A stretch of DNA of 64,000 nt from Puffinus mauretanicus (Eukaryota > Chordata > Aves > Procellariiformes > Procellariidae). Shown piece by piece: positions 1 through 15,400 of the stretch. The notes under the pieces were generated by a model that made no database searches, was not told the origin of the DNA, and saw only the letters and a list, made by a program, of their open reading frames with translations. The stretch is from the NCBI GenBank assembly GCA_023333565.1, contig JAJKFH010004053.1:2108001-2172000 (forward strand). Reading direction: 5' to 3'. The position numbers were made by a program, and so were the translations under genes. Numbering within the stretch: the stretch's first letter is position 1; every line of letters starts with the position of its first letter.

Positions 1-3000
1 TGGAACTAAAGACTTGCATAGACATGCAGTATTGTACATTGGCAAAACCAACAAGAAGGGTCCAAGTAGCCTCATACACGTGAGCTGAATGGACACTGCA
101 AAGTTAGAAAAGCCTTATCAGGCTCATACGATGCACTCAAGAAGTACTCCAAAAAGAACTACTCAGTTCTTGACAGCGATGTGAGTTTCTGACAAAAAAT
201 TTGAAAAATAACATACTCCAGGGAAGAGAACAAAGCTATACAGAGTTCCACCATGCTTCTACAGCATCAAGTGTTATTTTTTTTATAGGTAGATAAAAAA
301 AAAAATCAGATGGAAGAGTGGTCATGTAAAGGAAATAGTCTTTTAATGCTTAAGATAGCACATGTTGGTTGGGAAGATTAACGCCAATGTTAACATATAC
401 CTACATGCATAAATCAGTTGTCAAAGTAGTTTGGACGTCTGTTCCTTAGAGTTTTTAAAAAGCCATCTTTTTTTTTTATTTTTTTTAGAAAAGATTAAGA
501 CAATTTTTATTCCTTTGCAATTTATAGGAAACAGATATTTCTATATTTATTTTTCCTCTACACAATGCACATTTAATAGCAAGGATAGTCAGGGAATTAG
601 TATCTGCTGCTAAGATAATTGCCTAGTTCCTCCAGGAAAAATCAAATTAATTGTGCTTTTTACATCATGTTTCTATACTTGCAGTAAGAATCTATCCTTC
701 AGAGAAACAGGTTTAAGAAATTTTATTGAGTATAAAAATACATAAACTTAAGGGATACTAAGTAAACTGTACAAAAGATACACTAGCAATACATGAGGGA
801 ACTCTATCCATACAAAAGCCAAAAAAAATTACAAATGACTTGTACTACTGAAATGTGCAGGTGCCAGTGGTACATTCTGATTAAGACTTTACATTCTGGT
901 AAAAAAAGAAACAAAACCAAAATCAAGAGCAGTAATTATGTTCTAGTGTCTATTGTCTAAATTTAAAAGCCATATTCCAGAATACAAATAAAAAGTAACT
1001 GACTACCTGACTTCAAGTATCACACAGGACCATGTTGAAGAAGCATTGAAAAATTACCTCCATTTTAAAATGTGAAGACTTATTACCTAGTAAACGTTGG
1101 CCGATGTTAATCTATGTATATTACGGCATAAAAATCCCCATAGTATTTCACAGACCCTAAAGACAAAGCTGGTTCTAAAGTCAATTCAGTTTAACTGACA
1201 TACAAATAGTTCAGCCCAATAACAAAAACATGTTGCCAACATTACAAATGTGAACTTTTTATTACTCAGACTACTTTAATTTCAGAATACTACATCTGCC
1301 AGTACATGAAAGAAGGTCATTGTGACCTTGATTCTTTAACCCATTACCATTGGGTTAGTATTAGTCCTTGGAAATAACATTTATTTTGCTTTCATTTACT
1401 CAGTCAACTGACCACTCCACATGGCAAAGAACCTGCAGATACTAATAAACACAAGAACAGTCAGTTATAGAAGCGGAGCCAAACAGGTATCAGGCAGCCA
1501 AGAGAGCATCGTCCCTATATAAGCACGTATTTTAGAGGAACATGATTATTCTGTATGGTTCAGTTTTGCTTAATTAGAGGGATATTGCTTTGATAACAAA
1601 AGTATTAGAAAGATCACAACAGAAAAAAGCTTCTAAAAAGAAGGAGCTGAGATTTGATAAGGATTAGGCTGTTACAGAAAAAAACTAAGAGTTTGTAAAG
1701 GTAAAAATGAAAGAGGGCAACAGAAGAAAGCAGAAATACTACCCACCTGTCAGAAAACTTTTATAGCTGTCAAATTAAACTTCTGGAGTACAACAAAAGA
1801 ACAGAAAGTTAGAAGCTTAAATGATGCCATCATTATCATAATATCTGAAACAAAATACTCATACCAGAGCCAGAAGATTCATGCACTATGTTAAGGACAA
1901 CTGAGTTTCATATATGCCCTGCAAAAATAGTCTAGAAAAAAAAAAATCAGTTTTTATTTGCAGTCTGTGTTCAGATGGTCCAACTTAAGTTTTGTTGTAT
2001 ATCCTAGGGATCTGCGTTTCATTCAAATATTGTGTCTAATTATAGAATTAAGGAGCAACGTCATTTAGCTATCAGCTGCTAAAAAACTTTTGAACAGACT
2101 GCAAAGTTGCTTTTATCATTGTATATTTGAATCAGTGATATTTATCACTGAACTCTTAAAAACACTCAAATACTTCAATACTTTTATTAGGAAATACCAT
2201 CATAAACTAAACTATCCAATACATAAATGCAGTAGTTTTTTTTTTTTTTTAAAACACAAAAGTATATACAGAGTAGGTAAGAAGATACTACTTCCACATA
2301 GCACTGAACAAAGTACATGTTCAAGAGATGGGGTTACATTTTCTTCAATGTATTTGGACTGGAGCTCCCCATACACTAATTTTACTGCTACTTTCCTGAG
2401 GAAGAAAAAAAAAAAATCAGTCTGTCCTACTGGTCTAACAAGAAGAATGCAGACTCATTTTAGACCATTTTGATGTATCCAACATTAGCCAAATCTACAA
2501 TTGATTAGCTATATTGTCAAAATTCATATGTTGTCCTACTTAGAGCTCTCTCTGGTATACATATTCAAGAAGTACAGTGAGGTTTCAACTGGGACTATGA
2601 GCAGTTAGAGACAGAACTTTATTTTCAAACTGACAATCTTTCTTTCTCTAGACTATTTACAAGACTACTGTATAACTACTATTGATCTTTTCAAAGAGGT
2701 TTTTGTTAAAAAAAAAATCCTACTCATGTAAGAGGGGTCTCTGGGCAGTTTCATAGAGAGGAGAAGATAAGCAGGAAACAAAGACATTTACATTTGGTCT
2801 TGCTACTAAAAGTAAGGCTTGAGGAAGGATATGCACTGCCATACATGTGCGCTAAATACATACGTATATTACGACATGCACAAACTATACTCCAGAAAGG
2901 AAAGCATAACTCTTCTCGGTTAGCAATCTTACAAGTTTTCAAAAACCACTGATTATTTTTAGGCAGCAGTATTTCAAGCTGTCAGTACCCTCCGCATTTT

Positions 3001-3230
3001 GTGCTGGCACTTGCGGCTCCATCTTTAAGTCCACTCTGGCTCGTTACTTTAACAGGTTAACTGTACTCTTGCCTTACTAATGTTCCTAGAAGAGCACAAA
3101 TGATTTGATTATAAAGAAAAAATGAAATTAAGTTGTTCAAAAGTTGTCTTCTCACAGGTGTTTGTAATCATATATAATATATTGCAAGGAGGAAGTGTAA
3201 GCAAAGCCTTTTTTTAAGAAAATGCAAATA
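1..3230. other. AT-rich region downstream of NDC80, no gene seen
   Basis: No exon, RNA gene or recognisable repeat family could be supported here; the open frames are short and low in complexity (poly-T, poly-A). In mammals SMCHD1 follows NDC80 in the same orientation, so it would be expected to lie to the left of this window, but nothing here reads like SMCHD1. A minus-strand AATAAA at 722-727 sits in a 3'-end-like context and could serve a long NDC80 3' UTR or an unrelated transcript. That is speculative. Confidence 0.5.
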
Positions 3231-3235
3231 TATTG

Positions 3236-3241
3236 TTTAAT
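3236..3241 (-). terminator. NDC80: Candidate NDC80 poly(A) signal (ATTAAA)
   Basis: The forward strand reads TTTAAT, which is ATTAAA on the gene strand, about 160 nt after the NDC80 stop codon. ATTAAA is the commonest variant poly(A) signal, and mammalian NDC80 has a short 3' UTR, so the distance is reasonable. No canonical AATAAA was seen on the gene strand closer to the stop. 3' end reads would settle it. Confidence 0.3.
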
Positions 3242-3402
3242 TCTTTAACGTATTTGTGTCAATAAAACAAAGGAAGTTCATAAACATTTCCTTACACTTA
3301 AAACCAGTTTCACTGCTAAAACACAGGAAGTACCCATCTTTTTAGAAGGCATCATACCAGAGCTTCAGAAACACAAAATTTTCATCTTCACCTTTTTGGT
3401 TA

Positions 3403-6400
3403 TTACAGACTTTCAGCCTTCTTTTTATAACTGTCTAGAATTCTGGTCAAGATTGACAACAGATCTTCAGACATGAATTCTTCATAGTCTCTGTCAACTT
3501 TCACATTCTGTTCATCAAGATATTTCTAGAAAAGAGTTACAGAAAGTTTATTAAAACTATCATGGTTTCTATTGTACCGGTTCTGCTAAAGCATTTTAAG
3601 CAGTCATTGCACAGGTTAAGTGATTTCAGTTAAACACTTCTCTGAAAGACATCTATCAGAAGCAGATTAAACCTAACAGGCTGTTACTGCTGAAATTTAA
3701 CGATCAATTCTGATTATTTATACCAAAGGTTTTGTCAACAAATTTAACTAGAATCCACAGACTCAGTGCAGCAGCCCTAAATAACTGATACTTCATTGGA
3801 AAGAGTAAGTTCTAATTTCCATGTGTTTAACTGCAGTTGCAAATGTCTCTAGAAAGATTTAATTCTGAATATCAAATTTTAGCTTACCTCTATAGATACT
3901 ACATGAGTAGCAATCACTTCTAAAAGACGATTCAAGTTATCACCAGCTTTCCTGCTCTCTTCTGTTGTTGTTTGCATAACAACTTGATATCTAAAAAGTA
4001 AAGACACTCGAAGTCATGTCCATAATTATAAAATTCCTGACACCTAAAACAATCAATTCACCAAGTCTGGTATATCATCATGTTTAGCCATAATTTTTTC
4101 TATTAGTATTAACTTGAACCACGTTAGATTTGTATATTAATACTCAACTTAGAAGAAAAAAGACCGTATTGTGCTAACTGGTAAGAAACAAAGTACCTTA
4201 GAGTCAGAATAGTCTTTCTAGACTTCAGGCTGTAAAATGTAGTTGTCACATAATTTTGGAAAAAAACTAATTTCCTTACTACAACCATATATATGAAAAA
4301 AGTTACATGGAGAACTGAAGTTCTGATACAGCAGACAAACATTCTAGCAAAATATTAAGTGTCGAGGAGAAACATCTTTCAGTTGTGAATATGTGAAATT
4401 AGTATACTGAGATGGATACCCACTCACCAAAGAATTTTACGTTAGGATTCAAGAAAATGTCTTTATCCTTAAAACACAAAAACCAAAATAAGCTACATAA
4501 ACTTGAAGTTATGGGCCTTACTGTCGTTGAAGATCATGCAATTCATTTGTGGCTTCACTGAGACCTTCATTGACACCACTCTCTAGTAGTTGTTTATGCT
4601 TCTCTAACAATTCCAGTTCATTTGCACATTTTTGCTCTTCCTCTTCTGCCTCCTGTAAACGTAAGGAAAGAGGAAAAAAATAAATAAAAATAAATTGCAT
4701 AACTCAGGAATAATGAGGATTTTTTTTCTCCTTTATATTACCTCATTACATCCTGATACTTGAGTTCAGAATTCACACAAGTAACTCCAAACTCAGAACT
4801 AAAAAAGACCCAAGGACATGCCTCCAAACCTAAAGTTTCAAGTATTTTCTGTATAGTCTTCCACCCAAAACCAGCCTAACCTTCCCTTTATTTCTCTAAC
4901 CGTATTTCAAGGTCTGTGTTGCAGCTATTTTCCCTTTAAAGTTCATCTCAAAAAGTGCTATTTACATACTTTAAATAGCTTAGAAATCGAATGCCATGAA
5001 CAACTGTTTCTAGGTTAAAAAAAAAAAAAATCACTTTTGACTGAGAAAATTGCTTTTCCCTTTTGTGTCTGAAAGATGAGTACAAAATGTGAGTAATCAT
5101 CTCTCCAAGGAGAATGACACTGTTGACACTATACTTAGCACAATTAAATGCACAAAACCAAACTAAATTCCACCATCAACTAAACATGCAATTCTGATAA
5201 ATTACTGAAATATCATCCTTCAAAAATAATTTTAATACCGAAGTCTTATGGATAACATTTTAAAAATTACACGAGGAATTCCATGACTATGTCTTATTAT
5301 AACCATCCAGTTGCAACTGGGTATTTTATGAGCTCACCTTAAGAGAAAAGCATATGCAACAGCATAGATCAAAAGATAAAGTTCAGGTGTTTTTGAAAGC
5401 AATAAAACTAAATTAATTGCCTTCAGCCACCTAAGCAGGTATTAGCAATGAAATAACCCCGTTTTGTGGTTATAGCACAGAAGTTTGGGTTTGAAAGAGC
5501 AGATATGCTACACATGAGCTTAGTTCAAAAAGCATTTTTCTCCTGGGTACCATAGCCCCACCAAAGCCATGCTGTTAGAGAAGCTGGGAGATACTGAAGC
5601 AGCCACTTAGTTGTTAACTGAGAGGGCTACGTTTTGTCGCTGAACTAGAAGTGAGGAAAAGGATAGGGACTGCTCCCCTACTGGGGAAGAAAAACAAAGC
5701 AAGCAACAATTTTATATCATTAAAACATTTAATGTGCTTTTAGTCAAACAATGTTTTCCTTAGTTTTTAATAAAGCAATTAAACATGTTTACTAAAAACT
5801 GTAATACAAACTGAATAGACAAGGCAGATTCTGTTAACTCTGAAATCTCCTTCAAGCACATGCTTTGAGACATCCTGAGGTCAGGAGATGATTGCCGCTG
5901 CTTTTATTACTGGATGTAGTAGCTTATGATTTACAGCATCTGCCAAAGTATGATGTCAGATTCTCTTACCAGAAAGTGAAAACTGACTCACTTAAGGTAG
6001 CACTCAAATATTTCTGAAAAGAATGAGAGATTCCCGCAAGAGGAACGGAAGGAGACAAGGGCAGAGGTCCAAACAAACAAAAATGCGAAATAAAAACTTA
6101 TGTATAAATACAAAGATTAAGGATAAAGCTATCATTAAGGATAAATTGTCATCAACCTATAAGAAGTTCTACCTTAAGCTTCTGATGGTAAAGATCATCC
6201 AGCTTTTCAGCTTCTTCTTTCAGCATTTTCACACTGCTTTTCTTGTCTACTAGCATTACATTCACCTAGAACGAAAACATAACTAAGAAAATATAATTCA
6301 AAAAGAATTCCAACATGTAAGTCCATGCCATCACAAACAACATGTGGTAGCCCAGAAATATTTAAACTGGGCCAGGCTGGGATGGCATGAACATTCTTCA

Positions 6401-9400
6401 CAGCAGCCTGTATGGTGCTTTGTTTTGGATAAGTGGCTAAAACAGTGTTGGTAACACACCAATGTTGTGTTACAATGTTTTGGCTATTGCTGAATAGCGC
6501 TTGCACAGCATCAAGGCTTTCTCTCCCTCCCGCGGCCCCTCAGCAAGTAGGGCAGGGGCAGGCAAGAGGTTGGGAAGGCACATAGCCACGACAGCTGACC
6601 ACAATTGGCCAAAAGGATATTCCATACCATATACTGTCACGCTCAGCAATAAAAACCGAGGTAGGGGAAGAAGAATGGGAAAATAAAGTTCTCCTTCTTC
6701 CAATCCACCCTGAACCCAATATTGCTAAAAATCTTCCTGATGACAACTCGTCAGTGATGGTAAGCTACATAACAGACTGGAATGGGCAACTTATTAAAAA
6801 CAAAATCTTTCCAGTGTTTATAGTCAAATGTAAGTAAGCTGCATAATCTTCAAGGCAGGGAATAGACATTATTTCACCCAGCAGAAAGAGACCCTAATTC
6901 TCACAAAAACTTTTAGGTTCCATCATAATTAAAGCAATCTTCTCACAGCTTTCCTCCCTACCCCCTTCCCCCCCCAAGAAAAACCCCAACCCAACAAAAA
7001 AGCCCAACAAAACCAACCCAAACAAAAAACCCTCCACCCAAAAAAAACCAACCCACCACACTTCACCCATGCAAAAGGTCAAATGAGACCAGCAGATAAC
7101 ATTATGGTATCTTAGTCCTAATCTTCATTAACCAACACACCTGTTCCAAACTATCTTCCAAACTCATTTTATGTTGAGTAGCTTTCCTAATTTCTTCCTC
7201 TGTCTGGTTTATGATCTCCGTAAGGGGAGCCTGTAATACACATACAAGAAAATCTGGCTAATGCAATTTGTTAGTTTGCACTAAGATGTACCCCAGCGCA
7301 TCTTTTCCCTCTCCCGTTTTCATTTAGGCTGCTGTACCCTCCAATACCAAATTTCCTTCCCATACTATAATGTAGTTATGGCAATGCATCACACAAGGCT
7401 TTCAATGAAGTTTCATGGAGAGGTTAAAGAGAGACCTTTCCAACATTTCCAAAGAAACACATTTTTTTGAGAGTGGTAACAGAAACATTCAGTGTTGACT
7501 CTACTTACCTTGATCTGCTTTCTGTATATGACTAGGCACTTTGGTCCTGCCTCAGGATTAAACTGAATCTCAAAGTCATGGCCTTGGGAATTCTCAGCAC
7601 TTACTGGAATTAATTTCAGTTTTCGAGCCAGTTTATGATACTCTGCCAGTTGCATTTCGATCTGTTCAGAGGAGAAAAGAGCAAAAATCATAGAAGAAAT
7701 ACAAGTGAAAAACTTCACAAAAAGTATTCATATAGTACTTTAAACAGGTTTCTGAGTTGCTCTATATAAACATGATTCCATGTCATGCCACAGGATACAG
7801 CATCGGTGCAGTCAGCTGTTTCTGATTCCCCTTGTGAGAAAACCTTGGGCTCTTTGCCTTGAACGTCCATTTAATTATCTTGTATGTATTGACAGTCCAG
7901 CAGTTTGCATTGTTTGATTTAAGTGCTGTTTTATGATTTTTTCTAGAGTTTGCTCTGCAAGGTTTCTCAGTGTGTATGGGTGAGACTGAATGGTTTCACC
8001 TGTGGTTTTCCTTACTCATCTGCCATATTTTTTCCTGCCTCAACTTTTTGAGGATTAGTTGATACGGAAGGAAAAACATGCTTGGAAATAATACAAATAA
8101 CTAAAACAATGATCAGTCATCATGTTGATATGCCTTCTCTCATTGGTTTTGAGAGGAAATGCCACATAGCCACACATCCTAATAACAAACTAACTTGAGC
8201 ATACCTCTAGAGAAAGCTTATTAAATGCTCTATGTTCTAATTAATGAGTGCCAAACACCAAACAACATAAGTATTTTTTCCAGTTTTATGTGCTTCATAC
8301 TTGCACAGTATGAGGAATTTAAGTTAATACCAAGTACTTGATAAAGCATAACCCTGCCAAATGCAAAACATTTGAAATTTTTTTTTTAGTTCTCCATCTA
8401 GCAAAGCAAAAGCTTTTAAATCCCACCACTTACAGGACCTCATCTTTTCATTCTGTTTGTGGGAACTGAATTTGGCCCTTAAAAATCTATTAGAACTTCC
8501 ACATAAGGGACCAATCTGGCCCTAAATGCATGCAGAGATAATTGATTCAAAGCACTAGTTTTGCATTACTTCCTTGCTGTGAAATCTTAACATTAGCCTG
8601 AAATCGCTTGTGTTATCAAAGCAATTTCAAGCTAATGTTATCAAAGCTCTTGGTGCTATAACAGTGAGAGCTGACAGTGGTGCATATTCTAGCTATGTCC
8701 CTTACGATGCAGAAAAAAAAAGAAAAGAATACATTTCTATTATGCTCAAAGCAGAAAAAGGGAGAAAAAAAAAGATACATTTTTCAGAGAGATTATAAAC
8801 AGAAGCCATTCTTGTCACTTTAGCCTGTTAAGACATATCTATGGTGTTGTTATATTACTTAGGAAAGAAGTTAGCAATAGTCCAAGTCCCAAGTTTAAGC
8901 TTGCATGATGAAAACTGATAGCCACCTCTCAGTGTAGTAGGGTTTTCACATACCGCCTCTTTACTCCTAGCATATTTTAGCTCTTCATTCCACAGCTGAT
9001 GTTCTTCTGCTTCCACTTCCTTAGTCAGCTTGTTAATGGTTTGCTGCAACTCATTTCTCTCATGATTTATTCTCTCAATGTCAGCAACTGAGTACTTTTG
9101 GTTATCAAAGATATGCTGGAGCCGGGCATTCTCCTGCTTCATTGCTTCTACTTCCATTTCTAAGTTCACAAAACATTTGTGAAATGGATGTAAAATACCA
9201 GCCTGTATAGTTAAACATAATCTCTCTGTATTTTTATGAGTAAATAATATCTGTATTTCATTACTCTAGTATACAAACAGCTATCAGCCAAAAAAAAAAA
9301 AGCTCTTTATTAGCAATCCATTTTGGAAAGTTTATTTGTAGCATCATCATACACTAAGTATCTCACTCTGTCCCAAAGCTGAGAATTACAGTTATTTTAA

Positions 9401-12400
9401 ACCTATGTCTAGCTTCACTATCCCATTTGTGACCAAGGCTTTCTTACCCGCTGTCTCAACTTCCTCATTAACACCTTCCATTTTTTGATCAAGGATGGCT
9501 ATATGTGATTCCAGATTAGCCAAATAAGCCTGGTATTTCTGGACATCTGCTTGAAGAGATGATTTCAGGTTTCGTAGTGATACTCTACGATCCTAGTAAA
9601 TGGATAGAAAGAACAATCACTATTACATTAATCTAAAATAATGACCTTACTTTCCAGGTAAGACAATAGAGTAATTGCTCAACTTCAATAGTATAAATAT
9701 AAAATTAAGGAACTTTAATAAATTTTTATCTCTGTGACAGCTAAATCAAGTTAAGCATCTTTAAAATATTAACAAAAAAGGCTGAAAAGATGGTTTGTAC
9801 CTTAATTCTTGCATTTCAGCATTTAGTTTTTGATTTGCATTAGGCATTGCATTAAGAACGTTCTTACTACAGGTAATTCACAACTTAAGTATAATAATAC
9901 ATAAAGGACAGATAAAACTAAGGGCAAGGAAAGCTGGGAATACAAGCAGCACATTTTGCACAGTAGGCAGGAGTCTCCATTTGCCAGCTACACAGCCACT
10001 ACACCATTTTAAAACTCATGATTTATTAAAAGCAGAATCCATCTTTTCAAACAAAATATTTTCCTTAAAAGATATTGTTACCACTGAATCCCATGCTCTC
10101 ATCCCCTAAGAAGTTCTCATACCAACACTTTTGGAAAAGACAATGTTGAAGTTCAGAAAAAAAAAGTGATGCAAGTATTTTATTAAGATCTCATTACCTG
10201 AAAATATCTGCACAATATCAAACAAAGAGTGACTGAAGATTCCACAGTAAATGCCTTGTGCTATAATGGCATAGGGTCTGTAATAACCTGGCCTAATTAA
10301 AATCTCACAGAGCACTGAAAATAATTTTCCTTTTGTTGTAAAGTATCATCAGTATCTTCGTTTAATAATGACAATAATGGTCAACAACAACAGAAAATTC
10401 AACTCCACCATATAAACAAGCATAGACACAATTTACTAACCGGCTCGCTTTCCTTTTCTTTTTCTAGTCTTGCAATCTCTTCATGAAGTCTTTTATTGTC
10501 AGCTGCTAACCCTTCTATCTGGCATTCATCTATATTAAATAAATCCTCTGGGGGGGAAAAAAAAACCAAAACAAAACAGGAGGGGAATGGTTACAAATTA
10601 ATCTCACTGAATATCATCACTTAATATCTGTGCTTTAGCTTCAGCACAGTAAATACCCATTATCTGGACAATTATTTTAAACTAAAAAAAAAAAACCAAC
10701 CCAAAAAACAACCAACAAACCCATCAAAAAAACCTTTCATTACAAAGCAAATAGGCAAAAAAACCAAAGCAAACAAGAAATTAGTTTCAGTCCTCATGTC
10801 ATAAAAAAGCTTAAAATCACTCCTGTGAGATCAGAGTTTCCAAACTCTCATACAGCCCACACTATAGGATAGTGGTGGTTACGTAAGTTTCATCTGTTCC
10901 AGGTTCACAAGGTTTGTATACTGATTTGTATACTCCTTTCTCATCCACATACTTCCTTGCCTCTCAAGACATCTTTTCTCTTACTTTCCTCAGTCTTTGC
11001 ATGAGGCATGATTACTTTTTCCTACTAATATCTAGTAACAGTCTCGTAGCTTATGTTTCCTCTCCAACTGATGGCTCCAGCTTGTAACAGAAGTGTCCTT
11101 AGTCTGGCTTTTCATAGGCACAGGAAGCGAGAACTATTTTTTCTCCTTGTTCTCATATTCTGTTTGTATTTCTGTAGGTGATGAATGAATGAGTAAAAAA
11201 AAATTAATAATTTTCCATCTCCCTGAAGATAAACACAGGTGCATGCTGAATCATATATGGGAACCTTCACAACAGAGTTTGGAACTCTTGCAGACTGTTT
11301 TCAGAGCTTTTAGAAGCTGAAGATTTTTTTCTCATCAGATGTGCATCCTCTGGTAATTTTTTTTTTTTTTTAATTGTTAACTTTCTCAGACAGAAACAAG
11401 AATCATCTGCACAGGTGGAATTTGTGTCTGAAGAACTGTATACTGCTTTTCTGTCACAAAGCCATTGAAAACAGTAGGGTTACACAGGTACAGCTGACAG
11501 CAGAGCATGACCCATCTGTCTGTACTAGTAACAACGCATAAGAAGAGAACTAAGTTGAAGTAACTGAGACATACTCGGGAATATCAGGTTCCCTTACCTC
11601 AGATCACTTTCACTTGCAAACTGAGCAAAACTGATACTAGGAGAAAAGAAACCAGTAACACAGTTAAATACTTCATTAAAACATGAAAACTCACTTAATT
11701 TTGACTGCACTTCTGCATCTAATTCTTCAAAAGTATCTCTCCCTTTCATGAAGTGCTCATAGCACTTCGCAGAGTAGTCCATGAAAAGCTGAAAACAATT
11801 TAAAAAAAGTTTTCATTTCAACGATTCAAAGGGCTGTAAAATATCTAGATAGTCTAAATCTACTCATCCAATGAAATTAAACAGACACAAAAAATATCTT
11901 TCACTGTAAAAATCAACTTTTTTTCCTCCCTTTAAACATAGAACGTCAACAGATTATATCCAGGCAGGAGGCATCTAGAATTCACATCAAAAAAGGTCTC
12001 GAAATACTTGATACATTTTTCTGGGATACCTAACAAGGATAATAGATACAATATTTAAGAATTTATTATCTTGAACCATATGATCCTCTCAGGCTAGCTT
12101 ATGGAAACTGTAGGTCTGTTTAACAGACCTCTTCAGTAAATATGACCACTGTACTTCAGATGTGCAGATGTCAGAGAAGTGATCTAGAATTCTAGAAATC
12201 TAGAAGAGAGGTTACCCAAAAAGAATTTACTGGAGACTTTAAATTACAGATCTTTCAAAAGCAATTACAGCAGTATTGTAAATTTTGTTTCAACATGTAT
12301 GCATATGCATCAGTGTATAAGCATACATTTAGTTTAAAAGCATTTTTACTTGTCAACTATCAGGTTTGTAACCATAGTCCAAAATTATGATTTAAATTGT

Positions 12401-15400
12401 TTTTTTTCTAATTAAATGTTCTGGCACATCATACAACCCCTTCCAAACAACTGCTGTGAGTTAACACCGAGTTAAATCTGAGTAGTACTAATAATCTATG
12501 ATAAATTAGAAAGCAAGCAAGCTGCTGGATTTTTAAGTGCCTGAATTACATTGCCACCCTATTTTGTGGCTACGAAATTAAACATTACAACCAATTTTTA
12601 AATGGTAAACTGAGTAGATATCGGCAGGAGCCACCACATTATAATTAAGTCACTGTCTTTACACTGTACTGCTGTTAACCTTAGAAGACTCAAGCACTAA
12701 AGAGAAATATACCTGAGTCTCTACTAAGACAATAAACAAACAGCATAATGACTCCCTTTCTCCACAAGGGAGAACAGAAACAGCAGCAACTCAGAATAAG
12801 GCATTTCAATTTAATACCCAGTCTTCACCAATAGATTGGCCATGATGCCCACTCAGGAAACTAGTTGATCAGGCTTTTTATATAATGCTACTATACTTCC
12901 TAAACAGCTCTGTGAATATAAAACTGAACGGAATATAAAAGTACAGTTAAAATTGTTGTGTCATATTTAAATTGTGTTGTTACAGCATATGGCAAAATTC
13001 AGTTGAACAATTCTGATAGTCATTTACTTTTTATGGTACCTTATTATGTACAATTCCATCATCCGTCTCTCCTCCCCAGCTCTGTCCGTCATCAAATGAT
13101 GGTGCGTTTTCCCTTGTGGCAGCATACAACTGAAAGGCACAGGTGTACATACAAAAAGCAAGTGTGAAGATTCCTATTAGTTTTCATATTAGTTTCATGT
13201 TCATCATAAGAAGCAGAGTAACGTTGGATTAGGATTTCAGCAAGCAGGGTGTAATGGTGCTGCTTCAGAATGTGACCAATCACATCAGGGTAATGAGCCT
13301 GTGTTTAGTTGACTAAAGGCACAGACAAAGAGGCATTAACTGGACATTCAACACTGCCAAATTGCCTTGCTAAACCAAATGTGTCTTTTCAGCATGAAGG
13401 ATGGGATTTTCATGTGTGCCCAATTCAGCAGTGGTGAACTTCTGGCACAGATACCAAATTTTGCTCAGACCTGACCTGGCAGCAGCAGAGAGTTATCACT
13501 ATTAAAAACAAACAAACAACCCCCCCACTCTATACAACAATCACAGGACACTTGAATAGTTGCTATTGAAAATTCCATCCTTAGACTTCAAATTTAGAAG
13601 ATGGCAGATGTCACAAGAAGATCTGCACTGAAGATACGTGATTATACCCATTAACTTTTCATATTTTTATGTGTGTATAAGTCGTCATTTTCCCCTCCTT
13701 CTCATACTCAAATCTATCCAGTGCACACAGTAAAAAAAATGATTATAACGTAACATTAAAAACTCAGTTTAAGAGTTACTAAAAGTAAGGCTAAGGGCTA
13801 GCTCTCAGATGGCAGGTAAGAACACTTACCTTCTTCTTTACATAAATATCAAAAAGATTTTTAGAAAGCATTTAGAAGATCTGTATTGAAACTGACATTC
13901 CAGCCTGAAAAGTGGAAATATTTGGCTTAAAGAAGACAAATGCTACCTTGACACAATCAATTAACCAAACCAAAGCTGTCACGATCTGAGGCCACGTGTG
14001 TGGTGCTCCCACTGTGTACATGGAGCTTTTTGACAAAGGAAAGGGGTACCTACAAGGCAAAAGAAAATACGTTTTTAATAGCTGTGGCAAACAGTGATGA
14101 AAACAAAATAGCACATTTTTACATGTAGAACTTCCCCTGACACAGCTTCATTCCATTTCCTTGTGTCCTATCACTGGTCACCAAAGAAAGGAGATCAGCA
14201 CCTTCCCCTCTGCTGTCCCCCTTGAGGAAGTTGTAGACTGCGATGAGGTCACCCCTCAGCCTTTTCTTCTTCAAGCTGAACAAACCAAGTGACCTCAGCT
14301 GCTTCTTTTAAGTCTTGCCCTCAAAACCTTTCACCATCTTAGTCACCCTCCTCTGGACACACTGTAATAGTGCGATGTCCTTATATTGAAGCGCCGAAAA
14401 CAGTACACAGTACTTGAGGTGGGGCCGCACCAGTGCGGTGTAGAGTGGAACAATCACCTCCCTTGACCAGCTAGGCCTTGTACAAAAAAGTGCAAACTAT
14501 TCCTTTATACACTCCTCAGCCCTTTCCTATTCAGCTTAGTATGTTGCCTTGGTCTTGGTAGCAGCCAGATCTGTCTTTCTTTCTGAAGGTACTATGGGAG
14601 GAGAGATGGGCACTGCAGTACTAAGGAAAAAGGAGTTGGTGCCCTGTGGGCATGAGGTGATTCACGATGAGACAAAGACCTCAAAGGAAAGGCAACAAAT
14701 GCAAAGGGGGGTGTAACAGTCCACTGGATGATGTTTAGACTTCCAAACTGGGTGTGCAATCCTGAAAGGTTTCCTAACATATGAAAAACTGATACACAGG
14801 AGTCCTGTTCTTCGAGGGCAAGATTCTTGCTTCTTGGGGCAAACGCACTTTGAAAACAGAAAAGCAGCTGACAATCAGCTTAATGTCATGCAATTACAGA
14901 AAAGAATTTCAGAACAGCTGCATATCAAAGTATTAGTATTACCTATAAATATGGAACACACAAAGGCTGTACTGCTGATTACAGACATCCTCTCAAGATC
15001 TTCCGCACTTCTGCGTTCCTTGATTTGTAGATTTTATTCCATCTTTAGACTGACAGCTGCCCAAAGTTATTTTAAGAACATAGCACAAGAAGCTACTGAT
15101 AAATTGACAGTTCTAAATAAGCGCTCATGAGCAATTCTGCCTGAGAATTTTTTAAAATGAATTATTTAGGTTCATTTTCTAACTCTCAAAAGACAACTTA
15201 AACTGAGTTCTCAAAATAAGTCTTTTTATCTAGGATTACACTCTTGGTGCAGCAGAGTAAAGCCTCTTGAGAGCAACTGCCTTTTCAACATTTCAGCTAG
15301 GTCAGCAGTTTCAAATATGTTAAAACAAAATTTTATTAAGATACTGAGAAGTGAACAGAACAGACTTATACCTACATCTAAGGAGCTCTGGCACTTTGAC

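Noticed and set aside
1..3230. 3' or 5' part of SMCHD1, expected by synteny
   Set aside because: No stretch here reads like SMCHD1, and in mammals its first exon lies tens of kilobases past NDC80.
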